Source of the DNA: Argopecten irradians
Lineage: Eukaryota > Mollusca > Bivalvia > Pectinida > Pectinidae
Length of the DNA stretch: 64,000 nt
Direction of reading: 5' to 3'
NCBI RefSeq assembly: GCF_041381155.1
Contig: NC_091149.1
Span: 8,200,609-8,264,608, forward strand
Part shown: positions 1-10,948 of the stretch, one piece after another
How positions within the stretch are numbered: position 1 is the first letter of the stretch
Layout of the letters: the number at the start of each line of letters is the position of its first letter
Notes under the pieces: model-generated
What the model saw: the letters and a program-made list of their open reading frames with translations, nothing else
What the model was told of the DNA's origin: nothing
Database searches by the model: none
Made by a program: the position numbers and the translations under genes

Positions 1-225
1 AAAAAAAATAAGCTACAGGTATTGGACATGCAACTTTAAGTATTTAGTAATTTCCTTAATAAAACACAAAATTAATTACAAATGTCAATTTTGCAATTTC
101 AAAAGAATAGTTCTAAAATGTTTTCATTTTTTGTTACCTGTGTGATTACTAATATGTACACTTTGTGCCCTTTGTGTGTTTCCTTGTCACCTTCTGTTTT
201 CTTTTCTGTCCTTCACACACTTTAG

Positions 226-351
226 TCAACCCTAGTAACAGAAAAACTGTGACATGCTCCAGCGACGTGAAAGAGAAGTCAGCCGACTCTACTGAAGGTC
301 CAAACCAACCAGCACCACCGCCTATAGTCATTCCTTGTGTAACTAACGATG
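226..351 (+). CDS. CCDC14: CCDC14 exon a (first exon in window)
   Basis: Acceptor after a pyrimidine-rich stretch (ACTTTAG) and donor GTGTGA at 352. It encodes a Ser/Pro-rich segment ending in CVTND; the last base joins exon b to make Asp. The phase (1) fits the next exon exactly. The acceptor choice is slightly uncertain because another AG lies a few bases downstream. Confidence 0.6.
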
Positions 352-3300
352 GTGTGATTTTTTTCTTTTTTATTTTACTCATATATTTTTAAAATAACAC
401 ATAACATATATTTGATCATTTTATTGATACTAATGCATTTGCTATAGATAGTGCCCAAGATGTTAACAAATTGGTTCCGAAATCATAGCAAAATCTTGTA
501 AAAAAAAATTGTTTTACATTGTGAATATTTATATTGTAAAGTGTATGTGTCATGAAACATTAACAATTTCAATGTGTCAGAAGAATTCTGTCTTTACAAA
601 ATACACAGTTATCTCCCTTTTGTGATGGTATCCATTGTGATGTCATTATTTTGTGATCAAAGAGACGAAAAATATCTCCAAAAAAATATTATTGTTTGCT
701 CAAAAACCATGATATAACAGTAGTACCTACCTAGAAGGGCAAATAACTAAAATAAATTATGTAATATGTAAATGCAGGATATGGGAAAATTGCTGAAATT
801 TAAAAAAAAAAGGCTACCTATTTATACGATACACTAACCATCTTTTTTAATCCATTGTTGAGGTTGGTAATGCTGGCAAATATTTCAAAATAAAAAAATT
901 ATGTTTAGTGTCCACATTTTTTTTATGATTATTTCCATATCTCGGAGTTATCTGCCCTTGTGAGTAGGCATTGATTGTTAGGTCACATGTGTTCAAGTTT
1001 TATTTTTCAGAGAAAGAGACTAATTAACTAATGACATCAGGCTAACCCCTGAGATATAAGAGATCTAGATAACCAAGCTAACTGACACATATTTAATATC
1101 ATTTAATTAATTAATTTAAAATAGATGTTTTTGTACTTGGTAATAAAGTAAAGGTTGTCATTTTCAATATATCCTATCAGAAATGACTTCAGGAAATATT
1201 GACAGTTATACTTCATATACTTATGCATATAATAATGAAGTTATACTTATGTTATGATTTTGTCGTTTTTCCCACCCAGACACCGATAGCCATCCTGGTC
1301 CAGTGTCAGCTTTCTCTGTGCTGAGTGGTGGAAACACTCCCTTTAATGACCGACTGGCGTCCTCCACACCCGACCCTGATCGACCCCAGATTATCCCTGA
1401 GAGGGACACTAATTCTGCCCACAAAATTCCCTTTAGGGGCTACACAATGGGCATTCAGAAGGAGCAGTATTTTCCAGCTACAAACAGCCATTTAATTAGT
1501 AACCATGGATATAGATCAGCAGTGCCCTCTGGTGGTGAAGGATTTAGATCACTAGTGCCCCCTGGTGGTGAGGGATATAGGTCAGCACTGCCCTCTGGTG
1601 GTGAGGGATTCTCTCCAGGTCAAGGTTTTGTATGTACTAATGACGGACAGAATAACAGTTGGGAGAAACGTGATAGTGACATTGGTGCCTTCCAGGCGTA
1701 TATAGCGAGGGAGTCGACAGGATTTACGACGGTGCCTGTCAGTGCCGTTAGACAAGTAACAGAGCAAGTAGGGGCTCCACAAGCAAAAAATCAGTCTGGA
1801 AGCTCCGGCGAGAAGAGTTCAGTTCTCCAAAGTTCCCAGAATACCGGCAATAGTAGTGGTACCGAGTACATATATTTACCTCAGCCCGTCGGTACAGCAG
1901 ATTCACAGGACCGTCACATCCCGGCGGGATTCCAGTACCAAAATGGTCTATACCAGATCCGGCCACACGGGCCTTTGACAGCAGGAGCTCCTGGTGAGGA
2001 GAGACAGATACATGATGCTCAGCTCATTCCAGTGTACTCCACACAGATACCAGACCATTCCAATTTTGTGTGGGAAATACCAGAGAGAGACAATGCACCA
2101 ATGAAATCCCCCAGACATGGTCATGTGATGAGAGAGTCGGTACCCGACACCATATCGACCATTGACGGGTCTGTATCGGGTACATTTGAACCCCTGACTC
2201 CCCGTAGTACAGTTACTGAGAGCACCAATACGTTTAATTCAGCAAGTGAGTCAAAATCTGTCAAAAAGAAACCAAAAGTGACAAGTTCAAAGCCTAAACA
2301 GACTATCAAAGGAAAAAAGCAGAACCCTACATTAAATGATTGCACTGAAAGCAAAACTGTTTCGTTTCAAACGCAGACTTCAAAAGTCAGTGGTGAAAAC
2401 ACGACAGGGTCACAGAATGTGCAAACAACAGTTTCTTTTCAAACTCAGACTTCACAAATCAGCTCTGAAAATACAACAGGATCACACAGTGTGCACTCAA
2501 CTGGGACTCTCTACCACCTTATACATACAGACAAGGGCAAAGAGCTTGTACCAGTGTCCCTTGTACACTACCCAAGTTTTGTTAATATCCCAGGAGGGGT
2601 ACATCAGGATGGCAAAGGTCAAGGTCACATTAGTCAAGGTCAAGGTGAGACAAATATCGGGAGACCAGTCACTGTGGCTACCAATGACTCTGAGTTGGCT
2701 GGCCTCAAACATCAAAGTCTAGATTTGGCCGTGACAAACCAAGAACAGACAATACCGAACCCTTGGAGCGGTGTGAGGTTGGACGCTGGCATGAAGAGGG
2801 TCCGGTACCTTTTAGGAGAGATGAAGGAATGTGGAAAAATTAACAGTATGTTCTAGATTGTTATACTCATAATTGACAATCATGATTTAACTATAACATT
2901 AAAAGATTTGTATAATCGGGTGATTATTAAAATTTATCGTAAATAAGGAAAATTCACTATATAAAATGGTAAAATATAGCATTACTTGTCTTTGAATTAG
3001 TAGTATATTTAGGCTACATGTCAAATACATTTACAGTTAAAAGCAGATATTCATAAAATATTATATGACAAGACAGTATAGTTTCATTTTCATTGAGGGC
3101 TCTGTAGAATTATAGTACTACTGTTTATTTGATAATTTGATACAGAGGATGTGGAGATTGGTCGCCTGGCAAAAGAAGTTGAGAAGTCGCTGGACTCCAT
3201 TCCCCAACTCAGTGCTACATTCAGTCTTCAGGCCGAACTAGATTTAGCTTTACAGCCATTACGTAATGAGAATGCACAACTTCGCAGGTACGTTTAAAAA

Positions 3301-6300
3301 AGCAACCATTAATGTACATATAATCCTCCAGATATCAAGTGATTTTGTCCGTGTTATTTTTTGCATATGTCAGTAGTGTAATCTAACCTAGAGCACCTTT
3401 CATTGGCTGGAAATCTTTTGTGATGTCATGACTTGACGCCAGTTAACAGTGAAACGTAGTCAGAATTTGAGGAGGTTGTGACAAAACGCTAAAATTTTGA
3501 AACACATTTTGACATTGAGATTCTTTGAAATTCAAGTTGTTGTAGTTATGTGATAAAAAGTAGCTTATTTGTGTTCATTTCATATATATGAGATTTTATG
3601 AAACTCATATGAAATGAACACTCATATAAGATCTTATATTCATAAACCAGATATGTTTCAAAGTAAGATACAGGTTCACTTGACCTTTTCTTTATTCCAA
3701 TAGGCACTGCATGAGATATTTCAGTATATATCCATGAATTTTTATGAAGGAGCTAATATACACTGAGGGTCAATATATATACAACCCATATAGCACATTT
3801 TTTACTTGAAACAAATTCATGATTATAACAAATTATGCCTAATAATGATTAAGTAATACTAATGATGTTGATCCCCAGAAGTTTGTTATAACCATATAAT
3901 GATAAAAGATTTTCATATATGTTTCAGGAAACTCCGACTAGCCAATCAAAATATGAGAGATCATGAGCAAGAAAAGGAGAAGGGTACAGGTGTGGATTTT
4001 GATGGTGAGTCACAGAACTTTGATGGTCCTAGGATTTGTAGGGTGTTGATGGTGAATCACATGATGTTGATGGTAAATCACATGATGTTGATGGTGAATC
4101 ACATGATGTTGATGGTAAATCACATGATGTTGATGGTAAATCACATGATGTTGATGGTAAATCACATGACGCTGATGGTAAATCACATGACACTGATGGT
4201 AAATCACATGACGCTGATGGTAAATCACATGACGCTGATGGTAAATCACATGACGTTGATGGTAAATCACATGATGTTGATGGTGAATCACATGATGTTG
4301 ATGGTGAATCACATGATGTTGATGGTAAATCACATGATGTTGATGGTAAATCACATGATGTTGATGGTAAATCACATGACGTTGATGGTAAATCACATGA
4401 CGCTGATGGTAAATCACATGACACTGATGGTAAATCACATGATGTAATGGTAAATCACATGATGTAATGGTAAATCACATGACGTTTATGGTAAATCACA
4501 TGATGTAATGGTAAATCACATGATGTAATGGTAAATCATATGACGTTGATGGTAAATCACATGACGTTGATGGTAAATCACATGACGTTGATGACAACTC
4601 TGATTTTCTGGTGATTCTCAGGTTTAGATATTTCGTTGTTTTAATCCAGTACATATTATAAAGGTGTAAGTTTTCTATTGTAGTGCTACACCTGCAGGCT
4701 AGTAACACTGGCTTACAACGACAAGTAAAAGAAGAAATGGAGGACAAAGTTAAGCTTGCAGCAGAGGTCGCAAATCAACACAATGAAATACAGAGAATGA
4801 AAGTGGAGAGAAACAAACTTCTGGCTGCTCTTAGTGAAAAGGTAAGAATTATAGAGAATTAACAAACAACAAACTTTGTAATCTTTGAACCGTGAATGTA
4901 TCAAGATGCCATCCATACTGTGACGATATGTCATGTTCAGTAGATTTAGCTATTTAAACTTCAGTTACAGGTGGTATAAAGGTCACCAGAACACGACCCC
5001 TAATGGGATGTTGTCAGATCCACTATGAACAAAGTGATTATAAGGATCTGTATTTTAATCAGATTAAAAAAAAATTGAGGTCATGACAGAAATCTTGGCT
5101 ATACAAGTCGATCATAATCTTCCATTTATTGGACAACAGAGTGAGAAAAATGATCTGTATTTTTTAAGGTTGTCTTGATTTGTGCAACTATGTAATGTGG
5201 AATAGTGCTCCAACTGTCAAACACTTATGAGTCACGAGTTTGATTCTAAATTATTGTAGCATTGAGAATAGGTATAGGACTTTATTCCAGGTACTCTGAC
5301 TTTCTTCCTTGTCCAAAACAGGAATCACCTTTAATGATATCAAACAACTTATTTAAAATGAAAAACAAGGAATAAACCATCAGACAAGTCTATACCGTAT
5401 TCGACCCAATAAACCTGTAGAGCACTTAAATATTGAAACAAATAAGGGGGCACATTATAGACCCAAATTTTGTTTATATTAGCCTTTTATACATTATTGT
5501 ACAAAGTAGTATAAATCAATTTGCAAAAGAAATCAAATAGAGCTTAAGACACCAAGAGTTTTCATATTTTCAGTCTGAATTTTGTTTTGAGGTTAAGTGA
5601 AATTGAGGCCTAAAAAATGGTTGGGCTCTTACAAGGATAGGGTTCTTATTGGGTCAAATATGGTATTTGTTTTTCTCCTTAGATTAAAGTACTTTCAGAA
5701 CTTTGATTATATCCTATAGGAAACGGATGAGCTGAAAGTCAAGCAGGAGTGTCTAATGGACGCCCAGAAGTTTCGAAAGGAGGTGGAGACAATGAATCGC
5801 CAGATAGAGGCTATCCAACTCCAACAGGAGGCTTCCGACCAGGAGAATCACATCCTCCAGGTTTCGCTACAACAGAGGGATGCAGAGATCGACCGCCTTC
5901 AGGAAATGGTCCAGTAAGTATAATTACACAGAGATATTTAATTCATTTATCCCTGAACATTGATAATGAACTGGTCCAGCCTTTGAATCAGCACAGTTCA
6001 AACTCATTTTTAGGTGTGGATGGGTTATACAAATGTTGACACATATAAAACATGAAGCAAATTATTACATAAAACGATTGTTCTACATTCTTTATAAAAA
6101 CTAAAGCAAAATATATTGACATTGTTGTAATGTTGTCATCAGCTGAAGCTGACTACCGTGCGGTTCACAAATGCAATAAAAAGCTACCTGTGAGTTGCTA
6201 ACTTCCTCTTTTATAAAAGAAAAATACTTTTCATACATGACTATACATCTAAAAAGGTAAATACATGTACACTGTAGACAAAAGTCGCTTTACTTGACTG

Positions 6301-8898
6301 GTGCAGGTTTGGAGTCGGCCTACAAAAAGTAGCCCATGACCACCCATGTGTAATGTGAGAATCTAGCTACATGTAGCACAAACTGACCACATAGTGGACA
6401 TTTATGGGCGGATAACAGCTATATACCAACTACTCCAACTTCAGGTTTATTTCCTAAGTAGTAAATTCAAATCTCACTGCAATACTCGACTAAATTGTGC
6501 CTTACAGTCTGACTGAAAATTTTTGGGTAAAAACATAGATGACGTTTTGGCATCTGAATCACATGTTGTTATTTTGTTATTTGGTTTCATGTGAATGTCA
6601 TAGTTGGCCGTTAATCCTGTTTCTCTGACCTTGTCGTCAGACATCCTAGTGAAGGACAAGTTAGATGTACTAATCACAAGGTTGCTATGGATACTATCAC
6701 ATTATATGAAAAATATTAATATGTACATTTATATACTTTTAGCATTTTCATGAAACTAGAGATATGAAATATGTTAAAATAAGGTAAAAAAGTGGAGATA
6801 TGGAATCTGTTAAAAAATAACCAGAAACTAGAATTCTCAATCTGTTATTTTAATGTTACCAGGGATATGAAGAGCTGTGTGAACGAGTTGATGGAAGAGC
6901 TGGATGAGGCTGGAGATAACGCAATACTTAGTACCAACTGCTACGGACTTCAAAAAAATACTGAACGTTATCGGCAGCAATCAACCAAAATCAAGGTATG
7001 TAATCTTATATAATCATCTTGATACTCCAGGGGTTCCAATCACTTATGATCTCTTCACCTCTGGACTATCTCATAGTAAAACTGGAGGCAACAGAACAGA
7101 TAATTTAGTCATTTGATGCACATCAAAAGAGCCGTATAACGGTACACTGTGGTTGACTGTGTGGCTTTGAAGTTGAGCATCGCTCTCTCTGTAGTCTTCA
7201 AAGAAAATTATTGCTTGCCAGTGATTGGTTTAGATTTTTTCCTCTGAGCTGCCTCCAGTTTTACTTTGTGATAGTCCAGGGGTGTAGAGATCATTATATT
7301 AGTGATTGGAACCCCTAGAGTATCGAGGATGTGAATTATATGATCAGTTTGTTTCTAAGCTTTATATCATAATAGGTCAAGTATTGCATTAATATGATAC
7401 AGATTTGTTTCTTAGACCCATTGTCAATCAACTGCTACATTTGCCCTTTTTAAATTATAAAATAAAAGTTTTTCAGTTGAATAAACTTTTTACCAGAAAA
7501 GGACAAATTTGAAATTTTTGTGATGGTGGTAATATGTCAAGACTGAAGGTCAGAGGTTGCTTGGCTACTGTCAGAAATGCTGAATAATTGAAGATTAATA
7601 CGATTTAAATTTATTTTTGTATTCAAGTGTCTTTTTCTAGGTATGAAAATTTCAATAAATTACAATTGACATGAAAAGAAAAAAATTAATGAGAAAATTT
7701 ATAATTCCTTCACAGACCTTCAAAAAGTATCCTGTCACCAGCTCGACCGACCCATACTAAGACATTCACTGGAGCAGCAGCAGGGTCAGCAACGACATCG
7801 CGTGGTCAAGTGTCCGGATCACACGGTCCAGTGACCGGGTCACGTGATCCAGTGTCCGGATCACACGGTCCAGTGACCGGGTCCCGTGGTCCAGTGGCCG
7901 GGTCCCGTGGTCCAGTGACCGGATCACGCGGTCCAGTGACCGGATCACGTGGCCCTGTGAAGAACCTAAGGTTTGACCCCAGAGAAATGAACCGAGATGA
8001 TGATTATCATCCCCCTGCTAAACTTACAGAGCAAGCATTGGCCAGTCACAACAGGTCATTAGGAAGGGAGGAAAAGGGACGCAACTCTGATGATACCAGG
8101 AGGGAGTTCACTAGGAATGACTATATTGGAGCTCAAGGGAGAGTGTTACCACGGCAACGCAGACGGAGTAGTTCTCCTCATGGGCGCCGAGAGTCGCACG
8201 AAGGCCGCCACAGGAGAGCTTTGAGTTCTTCTCCACGTCAAATTGAACGGATGTCTCTAATTGAGTCAGAGATAGTTGACAGGTCGTTAGTAGATGTTGG
8301 ACAAGAACGGGTAAATATTCTACATGACAACATAAGACCAGTCGGACATGACAATAGAGTTGGTTACCTCAGAGACAGTGCTGGAATCAAAGCCTGGGGA
8401 CAGCAAGTGAACTTTGAATCAAATCGTTCTGACGCTGAACAATCACGATACAGTGTTACAGATTACTTCAGGAAGTATAAAGCTAACGATGATAGCTACA
8501 AAGGTCCGTCAAGTCATCCGTGGTCCACGCATCAGCGAACGCGAAGTCAACCAGCTGGTCTGGTGTTAGGGACAGCTCCCTCTGACTACAGCGATTCTAG
8601 ATTCGCTCCAAATACAGACTCAAACTATAAACATTCCCATGTAAATACATACAGCACGCGTCCACAGCTAGACGACCTGTCGCAGGAGAAGTCTCGATCA
8701 GCGCGGGGGGAGTACCCAGTGTTAGATAATTCTATTAGTGCTATTGATGATGATAACATATCTAGTGTTTCTGGGTCGGGTAAAGCTTCATCTACGACCG
8801 TCACAGACAAAACATTCCGTAAAGGTATAGCTACGCTGGACGCCAACATCCTCAAATTACAGCTAGCTCTTCAAAGGACGAAGAGTATGTTGTCATAG
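226..8898 (+). CDS. CCDC14: CCDC14 orthologue, 3' part (8 exons; 5' exons lie outside window)
   Basis: Exons: 226-351, 1280-2845, 3146-3287, 3928-4004, 4684-4842, 5720-5913, 6863-6995, 7716-8898 (stop TAG 8896-8898). All have AG/GT borders and phases agree from exon to exon, apart from two apparent +1 shifts in A runs (about 4800 and 6953). Removing one base at each gives about 1,190 codons in the window. Three blocks match what I recall of vertebrate CCDC14: RYLLGEMKE at the end of exon 2, LQPLRNENAQLRR followed by KLRLANQNMRDHEQ in exons 3-4, and FRKGIATLDANILKLQLAL near the C-terminus. QQRDAEIDRL in exon 6 also matches. Known for the family: CCDC14 is a centriolar-satellite/centrosome protein that restrains centriole duplication. 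Exons 3-7 encode the coiled coil; exons 2 and 8 encode long disordered, Ser/Gly-rich stretches. Orthology is confident; whether this copy is intact depends on the two A runs. Confidence 0.85.
352..1279 (+). other. CCDC14 intron, no recognised element
   Basis: AT-rich intron with ordinary donor and acceptor. No repeat or coding signal was recognised. Confidence 0.6.
1280..2845 (+). CDS. CCDC14: CCDC14 exon b, large disordered exon
   Basis: Acceptor CCACCCAG, donor GTATGT at 2846. It encodes about 522 residues without a stop. Low-complexity, Ser/Thr/Gly/Gln-rich. It holds three 11-residue repeats of the type GYRSAVPSGGE (1507-1608) and two 24-residue repeats starting TVSFQTQTS (about 2358-2501). 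It ends in MKRVRYLLGEMKECGKIN, which matches the conserved YLLGE(M/L)K block of CCDC14. Because it is an internal exon, no start codon should be assigned inside it. Confidence 0.85.
3146..3287 (+). CDS. CCDC14: CCDC14 exon c, conserved coiled-coil start
   Basis: Acceptor TTGATACAG, donor GTACGT. It encodes DVEIGRLAKEVEKSLDS, then LDLALQPLRNENAQLR. This is the strongest match to vertebrate CCDC14 (AMQPLRSENAQLRR there). Confidence 0.9.
3928..4004 (+). CDS. CCDC14: CCDC14 exon d
   Basis: Acceptor ATGTTTCAG, donor GTGAGT at 4005. It encodes RKLRLANQNMRDHEQEKEKG, the continuation of the coiled coil. The sequence around its donor (GATGGTGAGTCAC) closely resembles the 21-bp repeat unit that starts about 40 bp downstream. 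Confidence 0.85.
4044..4594. repeat. Intronic minisatellite, 21-bp unit, ~26 copies
   Basis: Tandem units of the type GATGGTAAATCACATGATGT(T), with A/G, C/T and deletion variants; units at 4440-4545 are 20 bp. It lies 40 bp after the donor of exon d. Each unit carries GGTAAAT or GGTGAAT, close to the real donor GGTGAGT, so it is an array of potential cryptic donors. It is open in several frames on both strands only because 21 is a multiple of 3. Confidence 0.92.
4684..4842 (+). CDS. CCDC14: CCDC14 exon e (coiled coil; apparent +1 shift)
   Basis: Acceptor CTATTGTAG, strong donor GTAAGA at 4843. It reads LHLQASNTGLQRQVKEEMED and on to EIQRMK in one frame, then VERNKLLAALSEK in the next frame. 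The switch lies in the four-A run at about 4800-4803; with three As the whole exon is open and in phase with exon f. So the sequence as given is frameshifted here. Confidence 0.75.
4977..5065 (+). mobile_element. MITE right-end fragment (9-bp-TSD family)
   Basis: It ends GGATCTGTATTTTAATCAG and shares its inner part with the right half of the 382-bp element at 33676-34057. The left end is missing, so this is a truncated old copy in the intron. Confidence 0.6.
5188..5350 (+). mobile_element. Degenerate tRNA-derived SINE fragment
   Basis: Box B-like GAGTTTGATTC, followed by the central motif CCAGGTACTCTGACTTTC that also occurs in the SINEs at 9097 and 26788. The 3' hairpin is not recognisable. 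Old copy. Confidence 0.4.
5393..5665. mobile_element. MITE with TACCGTATT-GACCCAATAA inverted ends
   Basis: Left end TACCGTATTCGACCCAATAA; right end is the reverse complement of TACCATATTTGACCCAATAA. About 270 bp, AT-rich inside, no ORF. It begins and ends in TA, consistent with a TA-target element. Lies in the CCDC14 intron before exon f. Confidence 0.6.
5720..5913 (+). CDS. CCDC14: CCDC14 exon f, coiled coil
   Basis: Acceptor ATCCTATAG, perfect donor GTAAGT. It encodes ETDELKVKQECLMDAQKF and later LQVSLQQRDAEIDRLQEMV, matching the vertebrate segment containing LRQRDAEVTRLREL. Heptad-like pattern of Leu/Ile/Val. Confidence 0.88.
5914..6862 (+). other. CCDC14 intron, no recognised element
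   Basis: AT-rich intron between exons f and g. No repeat family or coding signal was recognised. Confidence 0.5.
6863..6995 (+). CDS. CCDC14: CCDC14 exon g (apparent +1 shift in A7)
   Basis: Acceptor AATGTTACCAG, donor GTATGT. It begins QDMKSCVNELMEELDEAGDN. The frame that joins the last exon is the one reading ILNVIGSNQPKS after the A7 run (about 6952-6958). With six As the exon reads YGLQKILNVIGSNQPKS, which resembles vertebrate LTKSLLNI. As given, the exon exits in the wrong phase. Confidence 0.72.
7015..7331. mobile_element. Palindromic MITE (CATCCTCGATACTCC family)
   Basis: Long terminal inverted repeats: the left arm runs CAT(C)CTTGATACTCCAGGGG and on to CATAGTAAAACTGGAGGC; the right arm mirrors it and ends GAGTATCGAGGATG. 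No ORF. It sits 19 bp after the donor of CCDC14 exon g. Relatives at 14740-15987 and 17204-17449. I could not define a clear target duplication. Confidence 0.8.
7716..8898 (+). CDS. CCDC14: CCDC14 last exon, with C-terminal conserved motif
   Basis: Acceptor CCTTCACAG; stop TAG at 8896-8898. It starts RPSKSILSPARPTHTKTF, then a 7-fold heptapeptide repeat, an Arg/Ser-rich disordered stretch, and ends FRKGIATLDANILKLQLAL then QRTKSMLS. The last block aligns with FRNGLAALDANIARLQKSL at the vertebrate C-terminus. Confidence 0.88.
7810..7956 (+). repeat. Coding minisatellite, 21-bp unit x7
   Basis: In the last CCDC14 exon. Seven heptapeptides of the type VTGSRGP/VSGSHGP, kept in frame. Local CpG-rich composition differs from the AT-rich surroundings. 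Copy number is likely variable between alleles. Confidence 0.92.
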
Positions 8899-9096
8899 TA
8901 ACGTAGAAGTGTGCGAGTCAAAACCGACTGCGGACTTATCAATATACTATATCGGCATCAATATACTATATCAGTATTGAAGAATGGTTTATGATAAATA
9001 TATCTCAAGTATATATAGAATTATAAAAGAATAATTTTTATAGCTTTAAGTTTGTTTGTTTTTATATCTTATTAGATAAATAAGATGCTGTTCAGG
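8899..9096 (+). other. Probable CCDC14 3' UTR
   Basis: Follows the stop codon. AT-rich, with a direct repeat of ATCAATATACTATATC-like sequence. No certain polyadenylation signal chosen. Confidence 0.4.
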
Positions 9097-9292
9097 GTCA
9101 TGATGGCCTAGCTAGTGGTAAAGATGTTTCAATACAACTTGTACTCCACCTCTAGGTTTCAATTTCTATTTCTAAATGGGGCATTTGCAAAGCACTAATT
9201 GCAGGTCGATGGTTTTTCTCCAGGTACTCTGGCTCTCATCCATTTCCTAAACCTACCATGTCCTTTTTGTGTTAAAAGGACATAAAACAAAC
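9097..9292 (+). mobile_element. tRNA-derived SINE, diverged copy of family B
   Basis: Box A-like GGCCTAGCTAGTGGTAAAG, box B-like AGGTTTCAATTTC, the central motif TTTTTCTCCAGGTACTCTGG and a 3' part ending GGACATAAAACAAACAAAT. Same plan as the complete copy at 26788-27004 but much more diverged. Confidence 0.65.
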
Positions 9293-9545
9293 AAATTAAT
9301 ACTGTTAACATGGCAACAGAATCAGTTAGATTTGTAAGGGGTTTTATTTTCTCTTATTATCAGCTATGGTCAGTAAGGGTATGTCAGGATTTGTTTGTGA
9401 TTAACGTAAGACAGGAGATTAAAGAGAAAAAATACGATAACAGCTGGTACCATGGTAACTGTTTTATGTGAAAGGGGCAAGCTAAAGATGGAAAGGCAGG
9501 GAAAGAATGGTGTACAACTTTATTAGCATTGATGCAGCCCAATAT

Positions 9546-9797
9546 CACAGGGGGCCAACTCAATGAAAAAGGATGTTGTCATACATTTTTTGTATTTGAT
9601 GGATGGACTGTTGAATATATATAACAGTCATGTGATTTTTTTTTCAGAAAATACAAGATTTTAATTTTTTTTTTTAAATCAGGTTTATAGTAAATATCCT
9701 GTTTTTTAAATAATTTTTAAAATCTTGTATTTTTAATTTTTACCAAAAACAAAAAAATATACGAGAACATCCATTTTCATTGAGTTGGCCCCCTGTT
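9546..9797. mobile_element. hAT-like MITE with 8-bp target duplication
   Basis: 252 bp. Left end CACAGGGGGCCAACTCAATG; right end the reverse complement of AACAGGGGGCCAACTCAATG. Flanked by perfect 8-bp direct repeats CCCAATAT (9538-9545 and 9798-9805). No ORF; inner arms also pair. An 8-bp duplication is the hallmark of hAT (and some other) transposases. Confidence 0.85.
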
Positions 9798-10044
9798 CCC
9801 AATATATAAATCATGTCTATCCGTTCTAATAGAAATTAGGTCATTACTATACTACACTTGTGGAAGATCATCCAGTAACACCTATAATTGAGAAATTTCA
9901 AATTTGATATTTCTTGTTAATCTGTTTTGATATTTCTTGTTAATCTGTTTGAATTTGAACAAATTTTCCAATACTGATTACAATGTATAGCATTTCTGAT
10001 GTGATTATCCAACACATGAACAGTGCTTAATAAAATGATAACAT

Positions 10045-10402
10045 TTAAAGATGCTCCACTGCTGACAAATGGTATTTTTCCACTATCAAAAACAGCAGCA
10101 GACGATTTAGTATTTTTCTTCAGTTACATAAGTTACTAACTTTACACCTTTACCACCATTGGAAAGTTTCAGCGTCTAATTTTAAGTTAAAAATATAATA
10201 AATAATTAATTGCATCCTGAAAAAATTCCGTGGCACTATATCCTCTATGGAATGAAGTACAGATTGCGCATGCACCAAAGGCAAAAGAAATTGTTTTCTA
10301 TTATTTTTGTTCTAATTAGACATATATATACTCGATTAAACACCAATTATTGTTCAAATTATGAATATCATTTATGCTCTGTCGGCGGTGGAGCTTCCTT
10401 AA
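10045..10402. mobile_element. TTAA-ended MITE (TTAAAGATGCTCCACCGC family)
   Basis: Inverted ends TTAAAGATGCTCCACTGC and GTCGGCGGTGGAGCTTCCTTAA; about 358 bp, no ORF. Four more copies lie at 40531, 43464, 53730 and 56656. Both termini carry TTAA, which could be the target duplication. Confidence 0.8.
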
Positions 10403-10940
10403 TAAAAAGATAACATTTAAGATAACATACTGTTACCAAAATCGAGATATGCATTTGTAAATGTATTCCATGACTAAAAATATTGGCACCTTAATATCTT
10501 ATCATTCCTTTAAAGTTAAGGATTTCACAAAAGTAGTTAAGTAATGTTTTTTATTGTAAATACAGAAATCCCTTAATAAGGATCTATTCTTTGACCTTTT
10601 CTTGACTAGTGTTTATACAGTATATTAATGAAATACCTGATAATAACAACAAGATCATCGCTGATGTATTTATAGACAATAATCCAATGCAGGCCACAGA
10701 AAAATTATCAAATGACTTACAAAACACGTCAAGGTCAAGGCAAAAAAGTGGGATATGGAATTAAATGCATCTACATCTGAAACTAAAACCAGAATTTTAG
10801 ATAGTACATGATGTATATACCATCTAAAGCTTTGCTGATTTTTTAAATGAACCATGAATACATAGTTTTACATAATACACCTTCATATCATCCCGCTCTT
10901 AAGATCCCTGGCATGCTTTTGTCCGTTGAGTTGGAAATGA
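10403..10940. other. Intergenic, no recognised feature
   Basis: AT-rich sequence with only short unsupported ORFs. Nothing recognised. Confidence 0.5.
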
Positions 10941-10948
10941 TTTATATG

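Noticed and set aside
2336-2722. 128-codon ORF inside CCDC14 exon b
   Set aside because: Alternative frame of a real exon; no homology recognised.
3899-4447. Long ORFs on both strands (MVNHMML and YHQHHVI repeats)
   Set aside because: 21-bp minisatellite in an intron; only the first 77 bases (3928-4004) are a real exon.
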